Shown in pieces: positions 53,634-61,969 of a stretch of DNA of 64,000 nucleotides. Numbering within the stretch: position 1 is the stretch's first letter; every line of letters begins with the position of its first letter. The notes under the pieces are model-generated. The model searched no databases and was not told where the DNA came from. It saw only the letters and a list, made by a program, of their open reading frames with translations. Made by a program: the position numbers and the translations under genes. Source of the stretch: Streptomyces fodineus (GTDB taxonomy: Bacteria > Actinomycetota > Actinomycetes > Streptomycetales > Streptomycetaceae); assembly GCF_001735805.1 (NCBI RefSeq), contig NZ_CP017248.1, positions 2,170,001 through 2,234,000 on the forward strand. The letters are read 5' to 3'.

Positions 53634-55421
53634 TCAGCCGCCGACGACGGGCAGCCGCAGCACCCCGGTGTCCCCGGGCGCGCTGACCACGGTGACCGGC
53701 TTGATCCCCCGGTTCCCGACGTACGCGTCGTCGCTGGCCGCGATCACGAACCGCAGCCGGTGTCCGGGCGCGTACCGGTGCACGATGCCCGGCAGGGTGA
53801 CGGTGAAGCTCCTGGTCACGTCGGGTACCCGGACCGGTGCGACGAGCCGGTGCACCAGCGTCTGGGTGCCGTCGGGTGCGACGTCGTAGAGCTTGGCGAA
53901 CAGCACCAGCCGGTCGGCGGCGTCGCCGGAGTTCTGGGTGCGTTCGGCCGTCGGGGAGACGACCTTGAGGGTGACCTGCGGGGCGCCGGCGACGTCGAGG
54001 CTCCGGGTGAGCGTGGAGCCGGTCCAGGCGAGATAGGTGCCCTGGGTGTCGTACGGCGCCGGGTCGGGCAGGCCGATGGTGCCGGCCAGGGAGTTCTCCG
54101 AATGGCTCGTGGGAAGGAGCTGGTTGGTGTAACCGCGGCTGCCGCGGGCCACTTTCGCACGGTTGTCGACCAGCTTGCCGTCTCCGGAGAGGTAGAGGGT
54201 CCGGCTGAGGGCGGGGACGTGGTCGCCGGTGGCGTAGGTGTGGGCGGGGTCGGTGATCCAGTCCCGGTAGTAGGCGAAGGCGGGGCCGGTGCCGGTGGTG
54301 CCGTCCTTCCTCAGGTAGCGGTCGAACCAGGCGAGGATGCGCCGGCCGACATAACTGGCCTCCAGGTTGCCCTGGGACAGGTTGAGTTCACCGGCCGCGG
54401 GGGCGGTGCGGCCGCCGCTGTGGCCCCAGGACTGCCAGATCAGCGCGGTCGGGGTGCCCTGGGCCCGGAGCGTGCGGTAACCGGCCGTCGCCTCGTTGAG
54501 GTTGAACAGGGTGTCGGCCTGGCCCTGGACGAGCAGGGTGGGCGCCTGCACACGGGGCAGGTAGCTCGCCGGGGAGACGCTGCGGGCGTAGGCGAGCAGC
54601 CGGGCGGTGCGATCGGGCGGGTAGCTGCCGGAGTCGAGCGTGCGCACGGTGTCGCAGACCTGGGAGACGAAGTGCAGACAGGCCAGCGAGTTGATCCGGG
54701 ACGGGTCGAGGCTCGGCGTGGTCAGCGGCTGGCTCTCGCCGATCAGGTAGAAGCCGTTCGTCCACTGCCACTTGAAGGCACCGGGCACCTCGCGCGCACC
54801 GACGGCGTTGTTCGGGTCCAGGGAGTAGGCGAGGTCGTTCCAGGTGAGGAGTGGGACGAGGGCGTCGATGCGGTGGTCGGCCGAGGCCGTGGCGGTCTGC
54901 ACGGCGCCGCCGTAGGAGCCGCCGATCATGCCGACGCGGGGGTCGCCGGGGGCGTCGAGGGTGACGAAGTCGGCGCGGGTGCCGTCGTCGGCGGAGCGCT
55001 TGCCGCCGAGGAAGTCGACCAGTCGGGAGGCTGCCGCGCCGTCGATGCGGGGGTCGTCGAGGGAGATCAGGCAGCCGGAGCGGCCGAAGCCGAGGCCGGA
55101 GTAGACGAGGGAGACGTAACCGCGCTCGGCGAAGGCCTTGCCGATGGCGTCGGTGGAGCCGTCGGACTTGCTGCCGCCGAAGCCGTTGGTGGCGAGCACG
55201 GCGGGCGCGGGGTGCGCGTGGTCCGCTCCGGCGGGCCGGTACAGGTCGGCGTCGACCGCGCAACTGCGGCCGCCCGCCCGTACGGTGAAGGTCAGCGAGG
55301 TGACGGTGTACCGGCCGCCCGCGTGGGCCGGGCCGGCGCTGAGCGCGAGGGATGTGGTGAGGGCCGCGCCGAGGAGGGCGGCTCGGGATCGGGAGACACG
55401 GCGGGGCGCCGGTCGGGGCAC
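53634..55421 (-). CDS. Secreted CocE/NonD (S15-type) alpha/beta hydrolase
   Basis: 595 residues from GTG 55421, with GTGGAGG 5 bases upstream. Signal RAALLGAALTTSLALSAG with AHA|GG cleavage near residue 34. Catalytic elbow IGGSYGGAVQTATA (Gly-x-Ser-Tyr-Gly), Asp in LVQGQADTLFN and His in QSWGHSGGRT. The last about 180 residues are the jelly-roll domain of X-Pro dipeptidyl-peptidase-like hydrolases (VTLKVVSPTAERTQNSGDAA, RYAPGHRLRFVIAASDDAY). It cleaves ester or Xaa-Pro substrates outside the cell. Confidence 0.86.
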   Translation of the reverse strand: MPRPAPRRVSRSRAALLGAALTTSLALSAGPAHAGGRYTVTSLTFTVRAGGRSCAVDADLYRPAGADHAHPAPAVLATNGFGGSKSDGSTDAIGKAFAERGYVSLVYSGLGFGRSGCLISLDDPRIDGAAASRLVDFLGGKRSADDGTRADFVTLDAPGDPRVGMIGGSYGGAVQTATASADHRIDALVPLLTWNDLAYSLDPNNAVGAREVPGAFKWQWTNGFYLIGESQPLTTPSLDPSRINSLACLHFVSQVCDTVRTLDSGSYPPDRTARLLAYARSVSPASYLPRVQAPTLLVQGQADTLFNLNEATAGYRTLRAQGTPTALIWQSWGHSGGRTAPAAGELNLSQGNLEASYVGRRILAWFDRYLRKDGTTGTGPAFAYYRDWITDPAHTYATGDHVPALSRTLYLSGDGKLVDNRAKVARGSRGYTNQLLPTSHSENSLAGTIGLPDPAPYDTQGTYLAWTGSTLTRSLDVAGAPQVTLKVVSPTAERTQNSGDAADRLVLFAKLYDVAPDGTQTLVHRLVAPVRVPDVTRSFTVTLPGIVHRYAPGHRLRFVIAASDDAYVGNRGIKPVTVVSAPGDTGVLRLPVVGG

Positions 55422-55552
55422 GGGGACCTCCACGCTGAGGCACGCGAATACCGACCAATAGGTACTGGCCGAGAGCATGCTGTTGCACGTGTCAGGTGCC
55501 GGTCAATCCCCTGTAGGTGTGGTTTATTGACAGCGATTCAGTAGATGGCGGT

Positions 55553-56476
55553 TCAGCGCAGCGCGGTCTGGTCCAGCGTCAACGTGCCGGAATCGGCGTC
55601 CAGCTCGGCGGCCGCCCCGAACGGGACCGTCATCGCGTCGTCGCGGTGCCCGAACCCCAGTTCCTCGACGACGGGCACACCGAGTCCGCCGAGCCGGTCG
55701 GCGAGGACCGCGCGCAGTTGCTCGTACGGGCCGCAGTCGCGCCAGGATCCGAGCCCGATCCCGGCGACCCCGTCGAGCCAGCCGGAGCGCAGCAGCTGGG
55801 TCAGCAACCGGTCGACGCGGTACGGCGCTTCGCCCACGTCCTCCAGGAGGAGCAGCCCGCCCCGGGCGCCGGGCCGGGCGGACGGGGTGCCGAGGTCGGC
55901 GGCCAGCAGGCTCAGACAGCCGCCGAGCGTCACCCCTCGGGCCCGCCCCGGTGTCAGCGCCGCCCCGGCCGAAGCGAGCGTCCGCGCCGTCTCCGGAGCG
56001 AACAGGGTCGCCCGCAGATGTTCCTGGGCGCGGGCGCTCTTGACGAAGTCGACCCCGGCGGCGGCCGGTCCGTACAGGCTGACCAGGCCGAGCCGGGTGG
56101 CGAACGCCTGGTGCAGGACGGTGACGTCGCTGAAGCCGACGAACACCTTGGGCCCGGCAGCGCGCATCGCCTCCCAGTCCAGCAGGTCGACCATGCGCTG
56201 GGCGCCGTAGCCGCCACGGGCACACATGACCGCGGCCACGGACGGGTCGCACCAGGCCGCCTGCAGGTCCGCCGCCCGGCCGGCGTCACTGCCCGCGAGG
56301 TAGCCCAACTCGCCGTGCCTGTCGAGCACATGGGGTGCCACGACCGGGTCGAGGTCCCAGCCGCGCAGCACGTCGAGCCCCGCCTGGAGCCGTTCCTCGG
56401 GCACCGGCCCGCTGGTGGCGACGACGGCCACCCGGGCTCCCGGGGCCAGCCGCTCGGGCCGAGTCAGTTCCTTCAC
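55553..56476 (-). CDS. LD-carboxypeptidase (S66 family)
   Basis: 307 residues, GTG 56476. S66 features: VAVVATSGPVPEERLQAG, AVMCARGGYGAQRMVDLLDW with the R-G-G-Y-G, KVFVGFSDVTVLHQA (Ser-Asp), YGPAAAG, LGGCLSLLAADLGTP, LLLLEDVGEAPYRVDRLL (Glu) and GFGHRDDAMTVPFG (His). Cytoplasmic LD-carboxypeptidases release D-alanine from murein tetrapeptides during recycling. It starts by GTGA overlap with the S9 peptidase and is the last gene of a four-gene operon. Confidence 0.88.
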   Translation of the reverse strand: MKELTRPERLAPGARVAVVATSGPVPEERLQAGLDVLRGWDLDPVVAPHVLDRHGELGYLAGSDAGRAADLQAAWCDPSVAAVMCARGGYGAQRMVDLLDWEAMRAAGPKVFVGFSDVTVLHQAFATRLGLVSLYGPAAAGVDFVKSARAQEHLRATLFAPETARTLASAGAALTPGRARGVTLGGCLSLLAADLGTPSARPGARGGLLLLEDVGEAPYRVDRLLTQLLRSGWLDGVAGIGLGSWRDCGPYEQLRAVLADRLGGLGVPVVEELGFGHRDDAMTVPFGAAAELDADSGTLTLDQTALR

Positions 56477-58437
56477 GTCTCCAGCTCCAGTCTCGGCACA
56501 TCGGGCACGTCAAGCCCGAACACCTGGGCGTACAGGGAGAGTTCGGCCTCCAGGGCGCGCACCATGGTCTCGGCCCGCCGGAACCCGTGCCCCTCCCCCT
56601 CGAAGGCCAGATAGGCGTGCGGCACCCCCCGGCCCGCGATCCGGTCGAGGAAACGCGCGCACTGCGCGGGCGGGCAGATCACGTCGTCCAGGCCCTGGAG
56701 CAGCAGGAACGGCACGGTGAGCCGGTCGGCGTGCGCGGTCGGCGACCGGTCGGCGTACCGGGCCGGCACCTCGGCGAGCGGGCCGATCAGCGACTCCAGG
56801 TAGCGGGACTCGAAGTCGTGGGTCTCCCCCGGGCCCCAGGTGGCCAGGTCGAGCACCGGGTACAGGATCGTGCCGCAGGCATAGACGTCGGTGCTGGTCA
56901 GGGAGGCGGCGGCGGTCCAGCCGCCCGCGCTGCCGCCGCGGATCGCGAGCCGGTGCGGGTCGGCGGTGCCCTCCTCGGCGAGGGCGCGGGCGACCGCCGC
57001 GCAGTCCTCGACGTCGACCACGCCCCACTGCTCGCGCAGCCGCTCCCGGTAGGCCCGCCCGTATCCGGTGGAGCCACCGTAGTTCACCTCGGCGACCCCG
57101 ATGCCACGGGAGGTGAAGTAGGCGATCGTCAGGTCCAGCACGAGCGGCGCCCGGCCGGTCGGGCCGCCGTGCGCCCAGATGACGTACGGCGCCGGCGCGC
57201 CGTCGGGCGCGGTCCGTTCGGGGTGGTGCGGCGGATGGACGTGGGCGTGCACCTCCCGGCCGTCCGGTCCGGTGAAGGTGCGGATCCGCGGCTCGGGGTA
57301 GTACGCGGGGTCGACGGCATCCCGGTGCCGGGCGCCGATGGCGCGGGCCCGGCCGGTGGGGGTGTCCAGCTCGACCACTTCGTACGCGGTACGGGGGCAG
57401 GCGCCGACGCCGACGACGCGTCCGCCGTGCACGGCGAGGGTGGCGCCGAACTCGGTCCACGGTCCGGCGATGTCGGCGATCTCCCCGGATTCTGTATCCA
57501 ATATCCCGAGTACGGTCGACCCCCGACCGTGTACGGCCGCGACCAGACCGTTGTCCAGCGGCGCGAACCAGCGCAGACCCGGCTTCCACAGCGGCCCGGC
57601 GAACTCCTCCTCGCGCGGGCACAGCGGGGTGCCGTCCCGGTACAGGTTCCACCAGCCGCTGCGGTCGCTTGCATACAGAAGACGGTTGTCCGCGGACCAT
57701 TCGGCCTGGGCGATCGACTCCTCCGGCCCGCCGGCCACCGTGTGGACGGTATACAGGAGGCCGTCGGCACCGATCTCGCCGACGAGCAGTTCCGTCCCGT
57801 CCCACGGCATGCGCGGATGGTCCCAGGCGAGCCAGGCCGCCCGGCGCCCGTCCGGCGAGACGCGGGGGCCGGTGACGAACCGGTGCCGGCCGTCGGTGAG
57901 TTCACGCACGGCGGACCGGTCCTCGGCGGCGGACCCGTCCAGCGGTACGGCCGCGAGGACCCGCCGTACGTCCGAGGGACCGTCCCCGGTGAACTCCTCC
58001 AGCACGCACCACACCTCGCCGCGCGCCAGGTCCAGATGGGGGTCCGCCCAGCGCAGTCCCCCGCCCACCGGGGACACGGGAGTCAGCGGGCGCGGCTCGC
58101 CGCCGGGCTCGTACCGGTACAGCCGCTGGTCGGCGAAGTGTGTGAACACCACGAGCGGCCCACCGTCGCGCATCGCCCCGGTCCACGGGCGGCCGCCGTA
58201 CTCCACCACCCGGTTGCGCACGTTCCACGGGGCGGGCAGCACGGGCTGCTCCGCGCCCTCGGCCGTCCGCCGCACCAGCGTCCGCCGGCCGCCCTCGGCC
58301 GGCCGGGGCTCGGTCCACCAGACCTCGTCCCCGACGAAGCCGACCCACTCCGGCTGTCCGTCGTGCGCGGCGGCCAGGGCCGCGTCGACCGGCGACGGCC
58401 ACGATCCGTACGGCGCCGTCCGCGCCTCGTCCCCCAT
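56473..58437 (-). CDS. Prolyl oligopeptidase-family (S9) peptidase
   Basis: 654 residues. N-terminal beta-propeller (to about 390) then alpha/beta hydrolase: APYVIWAHGGPTGRAPLVLD, GSTGYGRAYRERLREQWGVV, RLAIRGGSAGGWTAAASLTS (Ser nucleophile), LLLQGLDDVICPPAQC (Asp) and FEGEGHGFRRAETM (His). Closest to the dipeptidyl/acylaminoacyl-peptidase group. No signal peptide, so cytoplasmic. ATG 58437 follows the M20 stop by 3 bases. Confidence 0.87.
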   Translation of the reverse strand: MGDEARTAPYGSWPSPVDAALAAAHDGQPEWVGFVGDEVWWTEPRPAEGGRRTLVRRTAEGAEQPVLPAPWNVRNRVVEYGGRPWTGAMRDGGPLVVFTHFADQRLYRYEPGGEPRPLTPVSPVGGGLRWADPHLDLARGEVWCVLEEFTGDGPSDVRRVLAAVPLDGSAAEDRSAVRELTDGRHRFVTGPRVSPDGRRAAWLAWDHPRMPWDGTELLVGEIGADGLLYTVHTVAGGPEESIAQAEWSADNRLLYASDRSGWWNLYRDGTPLCPREEEFAGPLWKPGLRWFAPLDNGLVAAVHGRGSTVLGILDTESGEIADIAGPWTEFGATLAVHGGRVVGVGACPRTAYEVVELDTPTGRARAIGARHRDAVDPAYYPEPRIRTFTGPDGREVHAHVHPPHHPERTAPDGAPAPYVIWAHGGPTGRAPLVLDLTIAYFTSRGIGVAEVNYGGSTGYGRAYRERLREQWGVVDVEDCAAVARALAEEGTADPHRLAIRGGSAGGWTAAASLTSTDVYACGTILYPVLDLATWGPGETHDFESRYLESLIGPLAEVPARYADRSPTAHADRLTVPFLLLQGLDDVICPPAQCARFLDRIAGRGVPHAYLAFEGEGHGFRRAETMVRALEAELSLYAQVFGLDVPDVPRLELET

Positions 58438-58440
58438 CCC

Positions 58441-59745
58441 TTAGGCCGTCCGCAGGAAGCGGTCGAGCACCCGGACGCCGAAGTGCAGCGCCTCGACGGG
58501 CACCCGCTCGTCCACGCCGTGGAACAGCGCCTGGTAGTCGAGGCCTTCGGGCAGCTTCAGCGGGGCGAAACCATAGCCGGTGATGCCGAGCCGGGAGAAC
58601 TGCTTGGCGTCCGTGCCGCCGGACATGCAGTACGGCACCACGTGCCCTTCGGGCGCGAACTCCCGCACGGCGGCCCGCATCCTGGCGAAGGTCGGCGAGT
58701 CCACCGGCGCCTGAAGGGCCACCTCCCGGTGCGCGAACTCCCAGCTCACGCCGGGTCCGGTCAGGTGGTCGAGGGTGGTGCTGAACTCCTCCTCGGCGCC
58801 CGGCAGATAGCGCCCGTCGACGTAGGCGACCGCCTCGCCGGGGATCACGTTCAGCTTGTAACCGGCCTCCAGCATCGTCGGGTTGGTGCTGTTGCGCAGC
58901 GTCGCCTCGACCAGCGCCGCCGCCGGGCCGAGCTTCTCCAGCAGCAGGTCCACGTCCGAGAAGTCGGGTTCGACGCCGTACAGGGCGGCGAGTTCGGTGA
59001 GTGCGGCCCGCACGGTCGGGGTGAGCCTGAGGCGCCACTCGTGCTCGCCGATGCGGGTGACGGCGGCCGCCAGCCGGGTCACCGCGTTGTCCTTGTTCAC
59101 CTTGGAGCCGTGCCCGGCCCGGCCGCGCGCGGTGAGCTTGAGCCAGCCGGTGCCCCGCTCCCCCGCCGCGATGGGGTAGAGCTGCCGGCCGGCGCCGTCG
59201 TGGAAGGTGAAGGCCCCGGACTCGCTGATGCCCTCGGTGCAGCCCTCGAACAGCCCGGGGTGGTGGTCGGCGAGGAACCCGGAGCCGTCCTCGGCGCTGG
59301 CCTCCTCGTCGGCGGTGAACGCGACGACGATGTCCCGGCGCGGCCGTACGCCCTCCCGGGCCCAGGCACGCACGACGGCGAGGATCATCGCGTCCATGTT
59401 CTTCATGTCGACGGCGCCCCGCCCCCACACCACCCCGCCGCGGATCTCGCCGGAGAACGGGTGCACGCTCCAGTCGGCGGCCTCCGCGGGCACCACGTCG
59501 AGGTGACCGTGGACCAGCAGCGCGTCGGCGGACGGGTCGGTACCCTCGATCCGCGCGACGACGTTGGTGCGCCCCGGTGTCCGCTCCAGCAGCACCGGTT
59601 CCAGTCCCGCCCCGGCCAGCCGCTCGGCCGCGTACTCCGCGGCGGGCCGCTCCCGGCAGTCCCCGCCACCCCGGTTGGTGGTGTCGATCCGGATCAGTCC
59701 GGAGGTGAACTCCACCACCTCGTCGAGGGCCTGCTGGTCAGCCAT
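58441..59745 (-). CDS. M20 metallopeptidase (dipeptidase-like)
   Basis: 434 residues. Zinc ligands in order: LLVHGHLDVVPA (His, Asp), GRGAVDMKNM (bridging Asp), TADEEASAEDGSGFLADHHP (Glu-Glu) and the C-terminal DYQALFHGVDER (His). Catalytic-domain core SGLIRIDTTNRGGGD and the lid/dimer domain near 200-320 (GHGSKVNKDNAVTRLAAAVT). It overlaps the M55 stop by 8 bases. Probably acts on D- or mixed-chirality dipeptides in this operon (inference). Confidence 0.87.
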   Translation of the reverse strand: MADQQALDEVVEFTSGLIRIDTTNRGGGDCRERPAAEYAAERLAGAGLEPVLLERTPGRTNVVARIEGTDPSADALLVHGHLDVVPAEAADWSVHPFSGEIRGGVVWGRGAVDMKNMDAMILAVVRAWAREGVRPRRDIVVAFTADEEASAEDGSGFLADHHPGLFEGCTEGISESGAFTFHDGAGRQLYPIAAGERGTGWLKLTARGRAGHGSKVNKDNAVTRLAAAVTRIGEHEWRLRLTPTVRAALTELAALYGVEPDFSDVDLLLEKLGPAAALVEATLRNSTNPTMLEAGYKLNVIPGEAVAYVDGRYLPGAEEEFSTTLDHLTGPGVSWEFAHREVALQAPVDSPTFARMRAAVREFAPEGHVVPYCMSGGTDAKQFSRLGITGYGFAPLKLPEGLDYQALFHGVDERVPVEALHFGVRVLDRFLRTA

Positions 59746-60571
59746 ACTGCTCCTCCACGGCGGCGGAGACGATCGTGGTGACCGCCTTGAACGTCCGGAT
59801 CCCCTCATACATGGTGGCGCTGGTGTACGCCACCTTCCGCTCCCCGATGCGCGCGACCCCGGGCACCACGGTGGCGGCCATCGCCAGGTGCTCGGCGTCG
59901 AACTCCACCGCGACCGTGAACGGCCCGGCCTCGACGGGCGCGTGACGCGCCGCCAGCCGGGCGGCCTCCTTCGCGGCGGCGCGGATGTCGGCGGCGGTGC
60001 GCGCGGGTGTCCGGCACACCGCCGCATACCGGGACACATGGTCCTTCACCGCGACCTTCAGGGCCTCCGGTGCGTACCCGAGCGCGTCCTCGCAGGCGAG
60101 GTCGTCGCCGGTGACGAGGACGACGGGTACGCCGTACTCGGCGACGACGTGCGCGTTGAGCAGACCCTCGCTGGCGCGGACGTCGTTGAGCCACACCCCG
60201 GTGATCTGGTTGGCGAGATAGGTGTGGGCGAGGACGCCCTCCATGCCGGCGCCCGCGTGGTAGCCGACGAACGCGATGCCGTCGACGTCGCCGTGCTGCA
60301 CACCCTCCACCATCGACAGCGCCTTGTGCCGCCCGGTGAGCATCTCGACCCGGTCGTCGAGCCGCTCCAGCAGCAGGTTGCGCATGGTCCAGTGGGCCTC
60401 GTTGACGAGGACGTGCTCTGCCCCGCCGTCGAAGAAACCCTGCACGGCGGCGTTCACGTCCGAGGTGAACATCCCCCGGCACCGCTCCCACTGCGGCGTC
60501 CCCGGCAGCACATCGGCCGGCCAGGTGACACCCGTGGCTCCCTCCATGTCGGCACTGATGAGGATCTTCAT
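59738..60571 (-). CDS. D-aminopeptidase, M55 family (DppA-like)
   Basis: 277 residues. MKILISADMEGATGV gives the zinc ligands Asp8 and Glu10; His60 (VNEAH) and His105 (YHAGAGM) follow, with Glu134-region acids and the nucleophile His116 nearby. DppA-type enzymes cut D-Ala-D-Ala and other peptides of D-amino acids and are zinc decamers. It heads an operon of four peptidases (M55-M20-S9-S66), which suggests cell-wall peptide use or recycling. A palindrome AGGAAACTTCCT lies 25 bases upstream. Confidence 0.88.
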   Translation of the reverse strand: MKILISADMEGATGVTWPADVLPGTPQWERCRGMFTSDVNAAVQGFFDGGAEHVLVNEAHWTMRNLLLERLDDRVEMLTGRHKALSMVEGVQHGDVDGIAFVGYHAGAGMEGVLAHTYLANQITGVWLNDVRASEGLLNAHVVAEYGVPVVLVTGDDLACEDALGYAPEALKVAVKDHVSRYAAVCRTPARTAADIRAAAKEAARLAARHAPVEAGPFTVAVEFDAEHLAMAATVVPGVARIGERKVAYTSATMYEGIRTFKAVTTIVSAAVEEQYG

Positions 60572-60595
60572 GGTGCTTCACGTTACGCGCTGGCG

Positions 60596-60607
60596 AGGAA
60601 ACTTCCT
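60596..60607. promoter_or_regulatory. Palindromic site upstream of the M55 operon
   Basis: AGGAA-AC-TTCCT at 60596-60607, 25 bases from the M55 start. It resembles the GGAAACTTTCC site before the chitosanase (7041), perhaps bound by related regulators; function inferred only. Confidence 0.4.
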
Positions 60608-60640
60608 ACGAGGCGGCGGACATGGGGCTCACCGGATGGT

Positions 60641-60678
60641 CCTGCCCGTACACCCCTGGCCGAGGTCGTACGGGCAGG
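60641..60678 (-). terminator. Terminator after the cysteine desulfurase gene
   Basis: CCTGCCCGTAC (60641-60651) pairs perfectly with GTACGGGCAGG (60668-60678) around a 16-base loop, 38 bases beyond the desulfurase stop. Confidence 0.75.
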
Positions 60679-60715
60679 CCCATCAGCCCCGTACGGGGCC
60701 GCCGGGCATCCGGTC

Positions 60716-61969
60716 TCAGGCGGCCTTCAGCTCCAGCAGCGACGCCACCAGCCGGTCCACCTCCTCCCTCGTGTTGTACAGCGCCAGCGACGCGCGGGCC
60801 GCCGAGTCGAGGCCGTAGTGGGCCAGGGCCGGCTGGGCGCAGTGGTGGCCGGCCCGGATGGCGATGCCCTCGCCGTCCAGCCAGTCGGCGATCTCGGTCG
60901 GGGTGTGGCCGGGCAGGGTGAAGGTCAGTACGCCGATCCGCTCGGCCGCCGCGCCCAGCAGTGCGAGGCCCGGGACCTTGGCCAGGGCCTCCTGTGCGTA
61001 GGCCATGAGCTGCGTCTCGTAGTCCGCCACCGCCTTGCGGTCGAAGGCCGTCAGCCAGTCGAGGGCGGACAGCAGGCCGGCCACACCGCAGATGTGGCCG
61101 GTGCCGGCTTCGAAGCGGTGCGGGGCCGGGGCGTACGTCGTACGGTCGAAGCTCACCGACTCGATCATGTTGCCGCCCGACTGCCACGGCGCCATGGTCC
61201 GGAGGATCTCCGGCCTGGCGTACAGGGCGCCGATGCCCGTGGGCGCGTAGATCTTGTGGCCGGAGAAGGTGTAGAAGTCGGCGTCCAACTCCTGTACGTC
61301 GACGGGAAAGTGGGCCACGGCCTGTGCCCCGTCCACCAGCACCTTCGCCTGGTAGCGGTGGGCCAGCGCCGTCATCTCCCGCACCGGTGGCACGGTGCCG
61401 AGGACGTTCGAGGCGTGGCTGATGACCACGAGCCGGGTGCGCGCGGAGAGCAGATCGGCGTACGCGTCCTGGTCGATGCTGCCGTCCGGCCGCAGGGGTA
61501 CGGGTACGACGCGGGCCCGTGTCTCCTTGGCCACCGACTGCCAGGGCACGATGTTCGCGTGGTGCTCCAGCACCGGTACCAGGACGTCGTCGCCGGGGCC
61601 GAGATGGGCGCGCCCCCAGCTCTGCGCGACCAGGTTGATCGCCTCGGTCGTTCCCCGGACGAAGACGATGCTCTCGGGCGAGGGCGCGCCCAGGAACCGC
61701 GCGACCGTGGCCCGGCCCGTCTCGTACATCTCCGTCGCCTCGCGCGCCATGGTGTGCGCGCCCCGGTGGATGTTGGAGTTGGCGGAAGCGTAGAACGCCG
61801 CCAGCGTCTCGATCACCTGCCGGGGCTTGTGCGTGGTGGCGCCGTTGTCCAGCCAGATCAGCGGGTGGCCGTTGACCGTCCGGTGCAGGATCGGTACGTC
61901 CCGGCGGGCCGCCTCGGGCGAGAAGCCCTGGGAGGCGCCGGACGGCCGGGGAACGTCAGGAGTAGTCAT
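60716..61969 (-). CDS. Cysteine desulfurase (SufS-like), encapsulin-associated
   Basis: 417 residues. PLP lysine Lys239 in TFSGHKIYAPTG; NPHNP-like ISHASNVLGTVP; HANIVPW; the sulfur-accepting Cys377 in IRAGHHCAQP. It liberates sulfur from cysteine as a persulfide. The N-terminal extension before the fold is only about 25 residues (TPDVPRPSGASQGFSPEAAR), far shorter than the roughly 200-residue disordered leader of family 2A encapsulin desulfurases. It starts inside the shell gene end by a 14-base overlap, so the two are made together. Confidence 0.87.
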   Translation of the reverse strand: MTTPDVPRPSGASQGFSPEAARRDVPILHRTVNGHPLIWLDNGATTHKPRQVIETLAAFYASANSNIHRGAHTMAREATEMYETGRATVARFLGAPSPESIVFVRGTTEAINLVAQSWGRAHLGPGDDVLVPVLEHHANIVPWQSVAKETRARVVPVPLRPDGSIDQDAYADLLSARTRLVVISHASNVLGTVPPVREMTALAHRYQAKVLVDGAQAVAHFPVDVQELDADFYTFSGHKIYAPTGIGALYARPEILRTMAPWQSGGNMIESVSFDRTTYAPAPHRFEAGTGHICGVAGLLSALDWLTAFDRKAVADYETQLMAYAQEALAKVPGLALLGAAAERIGVLTFTLPGHTPTEIADWLDGEGIAIRAGHHCAQPALAHYGLDSAARASLALYNTREEVDRLVASLLELKAA

